DNA of 64,000 bases from Clostridia bacterium (GTDB lineage: Bacteria > Bacillota > Clostridia > Monoglobales > Monoglobaceae). Shown here piece after piece: positions 30,758 to 41,917 of the stretch (positions are counted from its first letter, which is position 1; each line of letters begins with the position of its first letter). The translations under genes and the position numbers were made by a program. The stretch spans positions 1 to 64,000 of the forward strand of contig JAFYXJ010000006.1 in assembly GCA_017546205.1 (NCBI GenBank), read 5' to 3'. The notes below the pieces were generated by a model, which saw only the letters and a program-made list of their open reading frames with translations, had not been told where the DNA came from and made no database searches.

Positions 30758-31854
30758 TGCAGGCAAAAGAACTGACATTAACCAATTTTCGAAATTACGA
30801 AAGCGCGCATCTTTCTTTCTCTGACGGCATCAACATCCTATACGGAGACAACGCCCAAGGGAAAACCAATATTCTGGAGGCTGTGTATCTGTTCTCCATG
30901 GGAAAATCCAACCGTGCCCATCGGGACGGGGAACTGATTCTCCACGGACAGCCATCGGCAGACCTTTCGCTGACCTTTGCCGATTCCATACGGGAAAGTC
31001 AGGCGGACATCCGCCTCTTTCGCAGCCGCAGAAAGCAGATTGCGGTCAATGAGATTCCCGTCCGCAAAAACAGCGAACTGGTAGGCAGATTTCGGGTGGT
31101 TTACTTCGGGCCCGAATATCTGGGTCTGGTGAAAGAGGGTCCCAAGGCACGGCGGAAAAATATGGACATTGTCATCAGCCAGTTAAAACCCGCTTATTTT
31201 TCGGCACTTTCGGAGTTAAAGAAAATTGTAGAAAGCAAAAACGCATTGTTGAAGATGGAACATCCCAATCAGGCAATGCTGGAAATTATGAACGAAAAAC
31301 TGATTGCTGTTTCGACGGAAATTATCGCCTGCCGCAGTCAGTACATTCAGAAAATCGGTTCCTTGGCAAAGGAAATCCAGAACGAGATTTCTATGGGAAA
31401 AGAAGACCTTTCCCTGACCTATCAATCATCGGTAGGAACTGCGGACAATCTTTCCCGTGAAGAAATTGCCGACACGCTCCGCTTAAGACTTTCCGATGCA
31501 TGGCAGCGGGAACTGGATTTGAGAGAGTCGGTCATCGGTCCTCATCGGGAAGATATTGACTATACCATCAACGGCAAGGACGCCAAGGCGTTTGCATCCC
31601 AAGGTCAGCAAAAAACCATTGTTCTGGTGCAGAAACTTGCTGAGGTTCACCTGATGAAACAGGAAACCGGGGAACTTCCGGTGCTTTTGCTGGACGATAT
31701 TATGAGTGAACTGGATAAAAAGCGTCAGGGGTTTATCTTAAGCCACATTCGGGATATGCAGATTTTGATTACCTGTACCGATGTGGACGGATTCTCTCTG
31801 GATGCTGATGCCCGTCTCTTTTCCATCGAAAACGGGCAGATTACCAACTGTTAA
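30757..31854 (+). CDS. recF: DNA replication and repair protein RecF
   Basis: 365 residues. Walker A GDNAQGKTNILEAVY, signature LYLFSMGKSNRAH region, ABC-like LTFADS and the C-terminal Walker B VLLLDDIMSELDKKRQG. RecF loads RecA at gaps with RecO and RecR. The start codon overlaps the dnaN stop, indicating translational coupling. Confidence 0.96.
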   Translation: MQAKELTLTNFRNYESAHLSFSDGINILYGDNAQGKTNILEAVYLFSMGKSNRAHRDGELILHGQPSADLSLTFADSIRESQADIRLFRSRRKQIAVNEIPVRKNSELVGRFRVVYFGPEYLGLVKEGPKARRKNMDIVISQLKPAYFSALSELKKIVESKNALLKMEHPNQAMLEIMNEKLIAVSTEIIACRSQYIQKIGSLAKEIQNEISMGKEDLSLTYQSSVGTADNLSREEIADTLRLRLSDAWQRELDLRESVIGPHREDIDYTINGKDAKAFASQGQQKTIVLVQKLAEVHLMKQETGELPVLLLDDIMSELDKKRQGFILSHIRDMQILITCTDVDGFSLDADARLFSIENGQITNC

Positions 31855-31870
31855 ATAAGGAGGAAGCCGT

Positions 31871-34092
<2,222 letters not shown>

Positions 34093-34101
34093 AGGTGTGT
34101 T

Positions 34102-34719
34102 ATGATTACCATTGAAAAATCCGTAGTCATGAATCTGGAAGGTGCCATCCGCGGTGCCCGCAATCCCCTGAACAGTTGGGACAGGATGGACAGTTTCTAT
34201 GACGGAGACGGCAACTATATCTTGGGCGAGAACGATTTGTCCCTTGCCAAACGTCTTTGCAAGGCAGGCAGTGACCATCGGAAATTTATCCGCCAGATTC
34301 TGGTGTCGGTGGATATTACCGCCCCCATGTACTGGTGGAAAGAGTTTGACACCTACAAGGTTGCAACGGTTGCCAACTCCACCAGCACCATGCATAAGAT
34401 TCATTCCAAACCTTTCGAACTGGACGATTTCAGCCACGACCATCTGAGCAAAGACGCAGAAGAGGCGTTGCTGGCGTTTATCAAGGTTCTGGAACAGAAA
34501 CGGCTGTCCTTTGTAGAGACCAAGGACAAGGCAGACTGGTATGACATCATCCAGTTGTTGCCCTCCAGTTACAACCAGACCAGAACGGTGACCATGAACT
34601 ACGAAAATCTTCTGAATATGTATTTTGCAAGAAGAAACCACAAACTGACCGAATGGCACACCTACTGCGACTGGATTATGCGTCTGCCCTACACTCAGGA
34701 ACTTTTTCTGCAAGACTGA
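34102..34719 (+). CDS. ThyX-like fold protein of unknown function
   Basis: 205 residues. The central RQILVSVDITAPMYWWKEFD, TYKVATVANSTSTMHK resembles the segment around the ThyX flavin and dUMP site (RHRxxSxNExSxR), but the RHR and catalytic serine pattern are changed to YKVATVANSTSTMHK. The family recurs in Firmicute genomes and phages near DNA metabolism genes. Active thymidylate synthase activity is doubtful; a flavin or nucleotide-binding role is possible. It starts 9 bp after gyrB, so it is probably co-transcribed with it. Confidence 0.6.
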   Translation: MITIEKSVVMNLEGAIRGARNPLNSWDRMDSFYDGDGNYILGENDLSLAKRLCKAGSDHRKFIRQILVSVDITAPMYWWKEFDTYKVATVANSTSTMHKIHSKPFELDDFSHDHLSKDAEEALLAFIKVLEQKRLSFVETKDKADWYDIIQLLPSSYNQTRTVTMNYENLLNMYFARRNHKLTEWHTYCDWIMRLPYTQELFLQD

Positions 34720-34737
34720 CAGATTCTCTTCCCATAC

Positions 34738-34766
34738 TTGACAAAATGAAAAAAATGTATTATGAT
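34738..34766 (+). promoter_or_regulatory. Ferredoxin promoter
   Basis: TTGACA (34738-34743), 17 bp, TATGAT (34761-34766), about 30 bases before the ferredoxin ATG. Confidence 0.7.
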
Positions 34767-34798
34767 ACAACTATATTATCTGAGTGAGGTGAATACAA

Positions 34799-34966
34799 AT
34801 GGCTTACATAATCAATGATGATTGCATTAAGTGCGGTGTATGCGCAGGTGAATGTCCTGTTTCCTGCATTACCGAGGGCGATGCAAAGTACGAGATCAAT
34901 GCAGATGAGTGCATCGATTGCGGCAACTGTGCAAACGTTTGTCCGGTAGACGCTCCGCAGGCGTAA
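34799..34966 (+). CDS. fdx: 2x[4Fe-4S] ferredoxin
   Basis: 55 residues. Two classic clusters: CIKCGVCAGECP and, after about 25 residues, CIDCGNCANVCPV, the eight cysteines of a clostridial ferredoxin. GAGTGAGGTGA lies just before the ATG. It carries low-potential electrons between pyruvate oxidation, hydrogenases and other reductases. Strong promoter and terminator. It is too short for most ORF thresholds but is certain from the cluster pattern. Confidence 0.95.
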   Translation: MAYIINDDCIKCGVCAGECPVSCITEGDAKYEINADECIDCGNCANVCPVDAPQA

Positions 34967-34976
34967 GTGATTTTCA

Positions 34977-35013
34977 AAAAGGGGTGTGTCCAGTACACAC
35001 CCTTTTCTTTTTG
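34977..35013 (+). terminator. Intrinsic terminator after ferredoxin
   Basis: AAAAGGGGTGTGT, CCAG, TACACACCCTTTT then CTTTTT. Stem 12 bp. Confidence 0.85.
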
Positions 35014-35025
35014 TAAGGAGATATT

Positions 35026-35727
35026 ATGAATCCATCCATATTTTCACAAGGTTTGTCTCAACTCAAACTTTCTGTATCCGAGACACAACTTTCCCAATTT
35101 TCAGCCTACTCCTCCCTCTTAAAAGAGTGGAACGAAAAAATGAACCTGACCGCCATTGTGGACGATGACGGCATCGCTGTCAAACATTTTCTGGACAGCA
35201 TCCTCCCTCTTGCCCATATTCAGGTTCCGGAGGGGGCTTCCCTTGCCGATGTGGGAACCGGCGCCGGATTCCCCGGTGTTCCGCTGAAACTGATGCGTCC
35301 CGACCTTTCGGTAACCCTGATTGATTCTTTGAGAAAACGCATCGGATTTTTAGAGACGGTCTGCGAAACGCTTTCCTTGAATCAGGTAACCTGTATTCAC
35401 GGCAGAGCCGAAGAACTGGGCAAGGACAAGGCATATCGGGAACAGTTTGACATTCTGGTTTCCCGTGCGGTGGCAAACCTCAAGGCACTTTCGGAATACT
35501 GTCTCCCCTTTGTCAAAACAGGCGGACTTTTTGTCGCCCTGAAAGCCGATGATGTGGAACAGGAACTGCAGGACGCCAAAGCCATGATTGGAACCTTAGG
35601 CGGAAAGGTGGAGGATATCATCAAAGCCCCCCTTCCCATGAGCGAGATGACAAGGACTTTGGTGGTAATTCGGAAAACAGACGCCACGCCGTCCCAATTC
35701 CCCCGTCGGGCAAATAAGATAAAATAG
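35026..35727 (+). CDS. rsmG: 16S rRNA m7G527 methyltransferase RsmG
   Basis: 233 residues. SAM-binding ADVGTGAGFPGVPLKLMRP (motif I), LTVLIDSLRKRIGFLE-type motif II (seen as VTLIDSLRKRIGFL), DILVSRAVANLKAL (motif IV), then the C-terminal strand MTRTLVVIRK. It methylates N7 of G527 in 16S rRNA; loss gives streptomycin resistance. Often found near the chromosomal origin, as here near gyrB. Confidence 0.95.
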   Translation: MNPSIFSQGLSQLKLSVSETQLSQFSAYSSLLKEWNEKMNLTAIVDDDGIAVKHFLDSILPLAHIQVPEGASLADVGTGAGFPGVPLKLMRPDLSVTLIDSLRKRIGFLETVCETLSLNQVTCIHGRAEELGKDKAYREQFDILVSRAVANLKALSEYCLPFVKTGGLFVALKADDVEQELQDAKAMIGTLGGKVEDIIKAPLPMSEMTRTLVVIRKTDATPSQFPRRANKIK

Positions 35728-35757
35728 AAAAGGCACTGCATCACGCAGTGCCTTTTT
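35728..35757. terminator. Bidirectional intrinsic terminator
   Basis: AAAAGGCACTGC, ATCAC loop, GCAGTGCCTTTT then T. It ends rsmG; the stop codon of the convergent membrane gene lies in its loop. Confidence 0.88.
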
Positions 35758-36130
35758 GTTTCCTAAATTTTGCGATGATACTTTTGATAATGATACCAAC
35801 GATGGAAAGAAGAAGATTCAGCATAGCAGTAATCAGCATTGCAAGCTGACCTATCATAAGTTCTTCACTTATGAAATGGTAATATAGCATAGTATTTATC
35901 CATATACCCAATATCTGTATTACAGCAGATACGAAGTACAGCAATAAAAGTTTTTTTATTCGTGATTCTGCAAAGGAATTGACCACAAACATAATAACAG
36001 GTATAGCAAACCACAGGTAAATATTTATCAATCCATAATCCAACCTGCCAACTTCATATAACATGATAAAAAACATGATAATCCACAAAACAGGTATGAA
36101 CACGTGAAGTATGATGCTGCCTTTTTTCAT
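35741..36130 (-). CDS. Small four-helix membrane protein, candidate holin or immunity protein
   Basis: 129 residues with four predicted membrane helices (SIILHVFIPVLWIIMFFIML; GLINIYLWFAIPVIMFVV; LLLYFVSAVIQILGIWINT; MLITAMLNLLLSIVGIIIKS) and a short basic C-terminus. It lies 81 bp downstream of the papain-like gene on the same strand, which starts at late promoter 3. A holin for particle release fits that context; an immunity protein for a toxin is the other reading. GAGGTGA precedes the ATG at 36130. Confidence 0.6.
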   Translation of the reverse strand: MKKGSIILHVFIPVLWIIMFFIMLYEVGRLDYGLINIYLWFAIPVIMFVVNSFAESRIKKLLLLYFVSAVIQILGIWINTMLYYHFISEELMIGQLAMLITAMLNLLLSIVGIIIKSIIAKFRKQKGTA

Positions 36131-36211
36131 AATTTTCACCTCAAGCAAAGTATAGCATAAACCGAAAATTTACACAAGATATATTTTAACTTTGCAGATT
36201 ACTCTGCATTT

Positions 36212-37204
36212 CTACTCACTCCATGACTGATTTTCCCAGTAAGTTTTTCCTTCTTTTAATAGTTCAAACGAATCATTAGGACGCAGTTTCTGTTCATATT
36301 CAATTCCGCCGGCTGCTAAAATCTGTGATGCAACATAATCACATTGTTTCCCCCGGAATTTCCACAACGCATTATAATGCCCCGGGTTGGAAAAGATCTC
36401 CGCGGCGTATTGAAACATACGCTCCCCCGCATCACTGTCCGGCACATCATACCATACAAATCTGTCATAGGCGTATTTACCTTCTTCCCAGCGTCTGTCC
36501 CCATATATCGTCACAGACTCATGAACTTCTCCGCTTCTGTCTTTGAGTTCATTCACTTCTTCTGCATTCAGAATAGAAAATCTCATTTCCCCTATATCAT
36601 CAATATATCCGTTTGCAGAAGAATAACTGAAATAAAACCCCTGACCGCTTGCGTTCATAAGCAATACCGCATTGTGGCCATTATAACTAGCACCTTGCCA
36701 ATTGTTCATCAAAATAACATCGGTAATATTTGTGTCAGTAACCTTCAGTGTCGCCGCAATATCGGCAATTCGTTCCTTATCTCCTGACCAATGACCATAA
36801 ATATTTGCCCGTTCGTAAGCTGTGTTCAATCCGGAAAGCATTTTGTATACCGAAGAATCCTCTCCAAATTCTTCAGCATCCCAATCATGCCACACCCCGA
36901 ATGAATCATATCCTGTATTTAAGATGCCACTTGAATATGTTTTGGGTTCTGCATTGTAGTCTTCCGTTGACATACTGGCGACTTCGGTGATTTTGGGCAT
37001 ATCTTTTGATAAATAAGTTTCTGTATACGCACTATAACCTTTTAGCGTATTCTCATCCAGAAGAGATGCCATTTCCTGATAGGTATTCTGTCCCACAATT
37101 TCTGCACAACGCCATCCATAGATATCGCTGGGATTGCTGAGCGGTCTGTCACATCTCCTGCACCGATTTTGTCCGTCATCTACAATTTTTGTTTCTTTCG
37201 ACAT
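36212..37204 (-). CDS. Zinc-ribbon protein with possible permuted papain-like (NlpC/P60-type) domain
   Basis: 330 residues. N-terminal zinc motif CRRCDRPLSNPSDIYGWRC (about 17-36), like the phage-associated DUF6011. The C-terminal half has a histidine in SYNGHNAVLLMNASGQGFYF and later the cysteine motif KQCDYVASQILAAGG, the order seen in permuted NlpC/P60-like enzymes (histidine before cysteine). No signal peptide. A lysin, a toxin or another amidohydrolase are all possible. It has late promoter 3 in front. The ATG at 37204 follows AAAGGAG; the GTG 9 bases upstream overlaps it. Confidence 0.55.
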   Translation of the reverse strand: MSKETKIVDDGQNRCRRCDRPLSNPSDIYGWRCAEIVGQNTYQEMASLLDENTLKGYSAYTETYLSKDMPKITEVASMSTEDYNAEPKTYSSGILNTGYDSFGVWHDWDAEEFGEDSSVYKMLSGLNTAYERANIYGHWSGDKERIADIAATLKVTDTNITDVILMNNWQGASYNGHNAVLLMNASGQGFYFSYSSANGYIDDIGEMRFSILNAEEVNELKDRSGEVHESVTIYGDRRWEEGKYAYDRFVWYDVPDSDAGERMFQYAAEIFSNPGHYNALWKFRGKQCDYVASQILAAGGIEYEQKLRPNDSFELLKEGKTYWENQSWSE

Positions 37205-37236
37205 TTCTGTCACTCCTTTTTTGAGTTTTTGATTTT

Positions 37237-37269
37237 ATCATAAACCAAAAAAGTTGCCATGGCGTGCCC
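37237..37269 (-). promoter_or_regulatory. Late promoter 3 (papain-like gene)
   Basis: Minus strand: GGGCA (37269-37265), 5 bp, TGGCAA (37259-37254), 11 bp, TATGAT (37242-37237). Same spacing and -10 position as promoters 1 and 2; one half-site differs in its first base. A poly-T (CTTTTTTGG) follows the second half-site as in the others. Confidence 0.65.
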
Positions 37270-37289
37270 TCTTTCAAACAGTTACACAA

Positions 37290-37593
37290 GAAAAGACCTC
37301 CCGTGGGAGGTCTTTTCAGACCGCTGACAAACTCGGTCTACCGCAAGCAAAAGAATTTTATATGCACAATACAGGGACATTTGTCCACCCGCAGTGAGAT
37401 GTGAAAATTGAGAAAACGGCGAGGAAAACATCGAGTTTTCCTCGCCGTTGCTTGCTTTTTGCGAAATCGTTCTCTGCAGTACCATCGTACAGCGACGAAA
37501 ACGCTTTCACAAAATATACGCTTCGTTTCTCAGCATCTGCTCAACTTAATGACTTTGTCATTAAGTTGAAAGGACCTCCCGTGGGAGGTCCTT
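37290..37593. repeat. Noncoding hairpin cassette with repeated palindromic ends
   Basis: Four strong hairpins in 304 bp and no gene. The palindrome GACCTCCCGTGGGAGGTC occurs at both ends (37295-37312 and 37573-37590), each with A and T flanks. Between are a perfect 15 bp stem, AACGGCGAGGAAAAC / GTTTTCCTCGCCGTT (37415-37449), and a 12 bp stem, CAACTTAATGAC / GTCATTAAGTTG (37542-37568). The right palindrome ends the gene at 37596 as a terminator. It may be a small mobile cassette or a series of RNA-processing or binding sites. Confidence 0.6.
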
Positions 37594-37595
37594 CA

Positions 37596-37976
37596 TCATA
37601 ATCCGCCGTAAATAAAATGCCACCAGTATGGCCAGATAACCTCCGACGCACTGCCGCCAACGCCCGACCAAATGACGGTCCAAGAAATCTCATCCCATAC
37701 ATGTGTTTCATAATTATACTGAAATGTTAATACATATCCTCCGGCATAATCTTTTCCTACATAATACACTTGCGCAAAATCGTGCGTTCTGTACGGAGCG
37801 TAACTAAGTACCTTAAAATACTCCATTTCCCCCAGCATTGTGTTTTGTTTGTATGCATCCCTGAACTCATCAGCATGCTGATTGGTAAGAATCTCACATC
37901 GAATCAGTGCCCCTATCCATTGGATGAGAAAAACACATACCAAAGCCAACAGGATATTACGAACCACTTTCATCAT
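37596..37976 (-). CDS. Membrane-anchored protein of unknown function
   Basis: 126 residues. One N-terminal membrane helix (RNILLALVCVFLIQWIGALI) and an extracytoplasmic beta-rich domain with many aromatics (AQVYYVGKDYAGGYVLTFQY, DEISWTVIWSGVGG, WPYWWHFIYGGL). No family recognised. It ends just before the right palindrome of the hairpin cassette and starts 10 bp after the AraC regulator, possibly in the same transcript. Confidence 0.6.
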   Translation of the reverse strand: MMKVVRNILLALVCVFLIQWIGALIRCEILTNQHADEFRDAYKQNTMLGEMEYFKVLSYAPYRTHDFAQVYYVGKDYAGGYVLTFQYNYETHVWDEISWTVIWSGVGGSASEVIWPYWWHFIYGGL

Positions 37977-37986
37977 CTTTCCCCCC

Positions 37987-38751
37987 CTATTCTACCCGTT
38001 CCCGGTATTCTTTTGGAGTAATGGACAGCACACTCATAAAATTCCGGTTGAAACTCCGCACCGACTTATATCCGCTCTCCAAAGCACATTCCAGAATGGA
38101 TTTTTTTGTGTTATTCAAAAGATAGCAGGCGTTACTGACACGAGACCTGTTCACATAGGTATTAAAGGAAATTCCGGTAATTTTTTTGAAGCAGCGGGAC
38201 AGGTAGGAGTAACTGTACCCCGTCTTTTGTGCAAGGTCATTGAGTTCGCATTCACCGCTGAAATTCTCCTCCACAAAGGCAAAAATGGTGTGGAGCAAAC
38301 TCTCATCGTACGCCATCCGTTCCTGATACTCCGCCCCTTTGTCAAAGGCGGCACAGATGGAATACAAAATCCCTTTTTTCTGGAATCCGGAAGACTCAGA
38401 TAAAAGATTGTCCAATGCATCCACCAGATACCCGTCCAACACAAACTGGTTGCTCACCGGTTTTTTGTGTTGCATTTTGGAAAAATACGCCTGCACCAAA
38501 TCCGTGGAAAAAATGCAGAGCACGTGTTTGCTGTTTCTACTCTCAATGGAGTGAATCTGGTTGGGGAAAATCAGGATAGATTGCCCTTTCCACAAGGAGT
38601 AGAGCGTATCATCCACCTGCACTTGCATCTCCCCGTCCAGCGCAATCAAAAGTTCAAATCCCTGATGGAGATGCAGAGGGAAATTAAAGTTCTCCCCATA
38701 CTCCTTACAAAAGTATTCCGAAATCCCGAAATGTTGAAACTGATAAATCAT
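37987..38751 (-). CDS. AraC family transcriptional regulator
   Basis: 254 residues. An N-terminal cupin domain for sugar binding (HLHQGFELLIALDGEMQVQV, QSILIFPNQIHSIESR) and a C-terminal AraC domain with both HTHs (CELNDLAQKTGYSYSYLSRC, SILECALESGYKSVRSFNRN), ending ITPKEYRERVE. It is divergent from the GH38-xyl operon and is its likely activator. ATG at 38751 is preferred; the GTG at 38760 overlaps the AGGTGA ribosome site. Confidence 0.9.
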   Translation of the reverse strand: MIYQFQHFGISEYFCKEYGENFNFPLHLHQGFELLIALDGEMQVQVDDTLYSLWKGQSILIFPNQIHSIESRNSKHVLCIFSTDLVQAYFSKMQHKKPVSNQFVLDGYLVDALDNLLSESSGFQKKGILYSICAAFDKGAEYQERMAYDESLLHTIFAFVEENFSGECELNDLAQKTGYSYSYLSRCFKKITGISFNTYVNRSRVSNACYLLNNTKKSILECALESGYKSVRSFNRNFMSVLSITPKEYRERVE

Positions 38752-38865
38752 ACCTATCACCTGTAGGACAAATTCTGTCTATATATTATATCTTTTTTTG
38801 CGAGCATTGTCAATAGCACTGTGATACAATCTTCCTATACTATGATACATTAGGAGGGAACTAGT

Positions 38866-41800
38866 ATGATTCCTGAATACGAAAGAGCCATAACCCGATT
38901 TGCTGAATTTTTGCCCAAGCGGATTTACCATCCCGCACAGACGGCGGAATTCACCGGCTTTTTTACCTTTGACCACATGACCCTTGAAGAGGCAGAGCAG
39001 ACCCCTCGTCAGCCCATGCCCGACGGACTTGCATGGGGCGTCAAATGGGAATACGGTTGGTTCTTCACCGACTTTACCGTGCCGGCAGAATGCGAGGGCA
39101 AACACCTGATGTTCCATGCGGCATTGGGCGAATGTATTGTCTTTGTCAACGGTAAAATTGTAGGTTCTTTGGATAGAGAACACTCCCATATCTCCCTGAC
39201 CAAATCCGCAAAGGCAGGAGAGCATTTTTCCATTGCTATGGAAGTCTATGCAGGACACAGCAACGGATTCCGTTTTAATGAGGAACCTATGCTCCTGCTT
39301 CCGGAACTGGATGTAAAAGAGTTCCCTGAGGGTATCACCCAACAAACCGTGAAAAACGGAAGTTTCGGCGTTTTCTTTGAAGATGGGTTCCAACTCTGGA
39401 TGGATATTCAGGTTCTGATGGATTTGAGACAACATCTCAGCGAATCGTCTCTGCGGTATGCTTTGATTGATAAAGCCCTTGTCTCCATGTACAATAAAGT
39501 AGATATCGAGGCTCCTCACGACACATTCTTAGAGCAGGTCAAAGAGGGAAGAGAACTTCTCCGTCCCGTTATGGAAGCCAAGAACGGAACATCTGCTCCC
39601 GTTGGATTTGCCGCAAGCAACTCCCACTTAGACTTGGAATGGCTGTGGACCAAAGAAGAAACCCGCAGAAAAGCCGCAAGAACCATCGGCAACCAGATTA
39701 CCTTGATGAAAGAATATCCCGACTACAAATATGTACAAGGTCAGCCCTGGCTCCTTGCCTCCATCAAAGAAGATTACCCCGAACTGTACGCCGAGGTGAA
39801 AGAGGCTGTCAAACGCGGACAGTTTCTGCCAGACGGTGGTATGTGGGTGCAATCCGATACCAATATGCCTATGGGCGAAAGTCTGATCCGGCAGTTTTTG
39901 GTTGGCAAAAAATTCATACAGGACGAGTTTGGCATTGACAGCAAAATCGCATGGCTCCCCGACACCTTTGGTGCAACGGGAGCCCTGCCCCAGATTATGA
40001 AAGGGTGCGGCGTGGACTACTTCTTCAGTTCCAAACTGAAGTGGCAGTACAACGGCGGCGACCCCTTCCCCCAGACTACCTTTATCTGGGAGGGTGTAGA
40101 CGGAAGTGAAGTTCTCTGTTATGTGGGCGAAGACTATGCTGCGCAGGCGTTTCCTTCCAATGTGATTGCCCGTTGGAATCAAAATGTGCAGGCGGCAGAT
40201 GTGCCTGCCATCATCTTCCCCTACGGTTGGGGTGACGGTGGCGGCGGTGCAACCCGTGTGCATCTGGAAGCCATCCGCCGTCAGGAAGACTTAGAGGGGG
40301 CGCCCAAACTGAAGATGGCAGACCCCATGGACTTCTTCCGATATGTAGAAAATGAATGTACCATTGATAAAAAAGTGGTGGGCGAACTGTACTATTCCGA
40401 ACACCGAGGTTCTTACACCTCTCAGGGAAGAACCAAACTGCTTAGCAGAAAGAGCGAGTTGGGGCTTCGTGATGCAGAGTTCTGGAGTGCAATCCTTGGC
40501 AAAGATACCAAGGCAGAAACCGACAAACTCTGGAAAGAAGTCCTCTTTAACCACTTCCATGACATTCTGCCCGGAACATCCATTCAGGCAGTACACGACC
40601 GTGCCGAAGCAAGTTTCCAAAAGGTCATCGACGACACAACCGCGTTGGTTTCCGGTGCAGTCAGCACCATGCTTGACCCCAATAAGGAATGTCTGACCGT
40701 GTTCAACTCCCTCTCTTGGGAGAGAACCGCTTATGTTACCTTACCGGAGGGTTACACCTCTCTTGGGGACTGCCCCACTCAGAAAGTCGGCAACAACGTG
40801 ATTGCGCAAGTAACCATTCCTGCCTGCGGATGCATCGCCCACCCCTTGGGCAAAGCGTCTGCTCCTGTTGCAGAGAAGAACCAATCTCTGGTGCTTGCCA
40901 ACAATCTGCTCCGTGCGGAATTTAATGAAAACGGATTTCTGATCAGCCTGATGGATCAAAAATCCGGCACCGAGTTTATCGATGCACCCTCCAATATGTT
41001 CAAGATGTATCGGGATTTACCCAGTTGGTGGGATCCCACCGATCTGGAGAGCCATTACCAGAACATCGAAATTCCCCTTTCCACCGATGCAGAGGTTCAG
41101 CCGGAATACTGTTCCGACCTGTACTCCAGTCTGACCATCAAACGGAAGGTGAACAACTCCGATATCTTCCAGCGGGTTATTCTGAGAAAAGACTGCCCCT
41201 ATCTGGAATTTGAAACCGAGATTGACTGGCACGAAGACCACAAACTCCTGAAACTGGATGTTGCAACCAATATCCACGCCGAGGATTTGGTTTCCGAGAT
41301 TCAGTACGGTCACGTGAAGAGACCTACCCACAGAAACAGAAAGTTTGACCAAGATCGTTTTGAAGTTTCTCAGCACAGATGGTCTGCCCTTTGCGAAGCA
41401 AAACGCGGTGTCGCTCTGCTGAACGACTGCAAATACGGCATCAGCGCCCTTGGAGGACGGATCAGCCTGACCCTGTTAAAATCTTTCTGTAACCCTGTGG
41501 TACATGCCAATAACGGTCATCACAAGCTCACCTTTGCCATCATGCCCTTTACTGAGAGTCTGGCAGACAGCGGTGTTATTCAGGCAGGCTATGAACTGAA
41601 CTGCCCCATCTCCGCTTTCAACGGTTGCGGAGAAACCACTTCCTTTGCAAGCCTCTCCCACAGCAACATCATTTTGGAATGGGCAAAACAAGCAGAGGAC
41701 GGAAGCGGAGACATTATTCTCCGTCTCTATGAGAGTACCAACAGCAAGACCGTATGCACCTTAAATCTGGGCTTTGCCGTCAAGGAAGCATACCTGACCA

Positions 41801-41901
41801 ACATGGCAGAGACAGAACAAACACCCGTTCCCGTAAATAATAATCAGATCCCCCTCACGTTGGGCGGATTTGAAGTTATAACCCTACGGTTAAAAAAATA
41901 A
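38866..41901 (+). CDS. Alpha-mannosidase, GH38
   Basis: 1011 residues. The GH38 core: SHLDLEWLWTKEETRRK with the metal His-Asp pair, GQPWLLASIKEDYPELYAEV, DGGMWVQSDTNMPMGESL, and nucleophile Asp in AWLPDTFGATGALPQI, then DILPGTSIQAVHDRAE. It hydrolyses alpha-mannose linkages. It lacks a signal peptide and may act on imported oligosaccharides. First gene of the xyl operon, preceded by AGGAGGGA and divergent from the AraC regulator. Confidence 0.92.
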   Translation: MIPEYERAITRFAEFLPKRIYHPAQTAEFTGFFTFDHMTLEEAEQTPRQPMPDGLAWGVKWEYGWFFTDFTVPAECEGKHLMFHAALGECIVFVNGKIVGSLDREHSHISLTKSAKAGEHFSIAMEVYAGHSNGFRFNEEPMLLLPELDVKEFPEGITQQTVKNGSFGVFFEDGFQLWMDIQVLMDLRQHLSESSLRYALIDKALVSMYNKVDIEAPHDTFLEQVKEGRELLRPVMEAKNGTSAPVGFAASNSHLDLEWLWTKEETRRKAARTIGNQITLMKEYPDYKYVQGQPWLLASIKEDYPELYAEVKEAVKRGQFLPDGGMWVQSDTNMPMGESLIRQFLVGKKFIQDEFGIDSKIAWLPDTFGATGALPQIMKGCGVDYFFSSKLKWQYNGGDPFPQTTFIWEGVDGSEVLCYVGEDYAAQAFPSNVIARWNQNVQAADVPAIIFPYGWGDGGGGATRVHLEAIRRQEDLEGAPKLKMADPMDFFRYVENECTIDKKVVGELYYSEHRGSYTSQGRTKLLSRKSELGLRDAEFWSAILGKDTKAETDKLWKEVLFNHFHDILPGTSIQAVHDRAEASFQKVIDDTTALVSGAVSTMLDPNKECLTVFNSLSWERTAYVTLPEGYTSLGDCPTQKVGNNVIAQVTIPACGCIAHPLGKASAPVAEKNQSLVLANNLLRAEFNENGFLISLMDQKSGTEFIDAPSNMFKMYRDLPSWWDPTDLESHYQNIEIPLSTDAEVQPEYCSDLYSSLTIKRKVNNSDIFQRVILRKDCPYLEFETEIDWHEDHKLLKLDVATNIHAEDLVSEIQYGHVKRPTHRNRKFDQDRFEVSQHRWSALCEAKRGVALLNDCKYGISALGGRISLTLLKSFCNPVVHANNGHHKLTFAIMPFTESLADSGVIQAGYELNCPISAFNGCGETTSFASLSHSNIILEWAKQAEDGSGDIILRLYESTNSKTVCTLNLGFAVKEAYLTNMAETEQTPVPVNNNQIPLTLGGFEVITLRLKK

Positions 41902-41917
41902 GAAAGGAAAGTGTATT

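Noticed and set aside
37290-37593. CRISPR array
   Set aside because: Only two copies of the palindrome, no regular spacers and no cas gene nearby.
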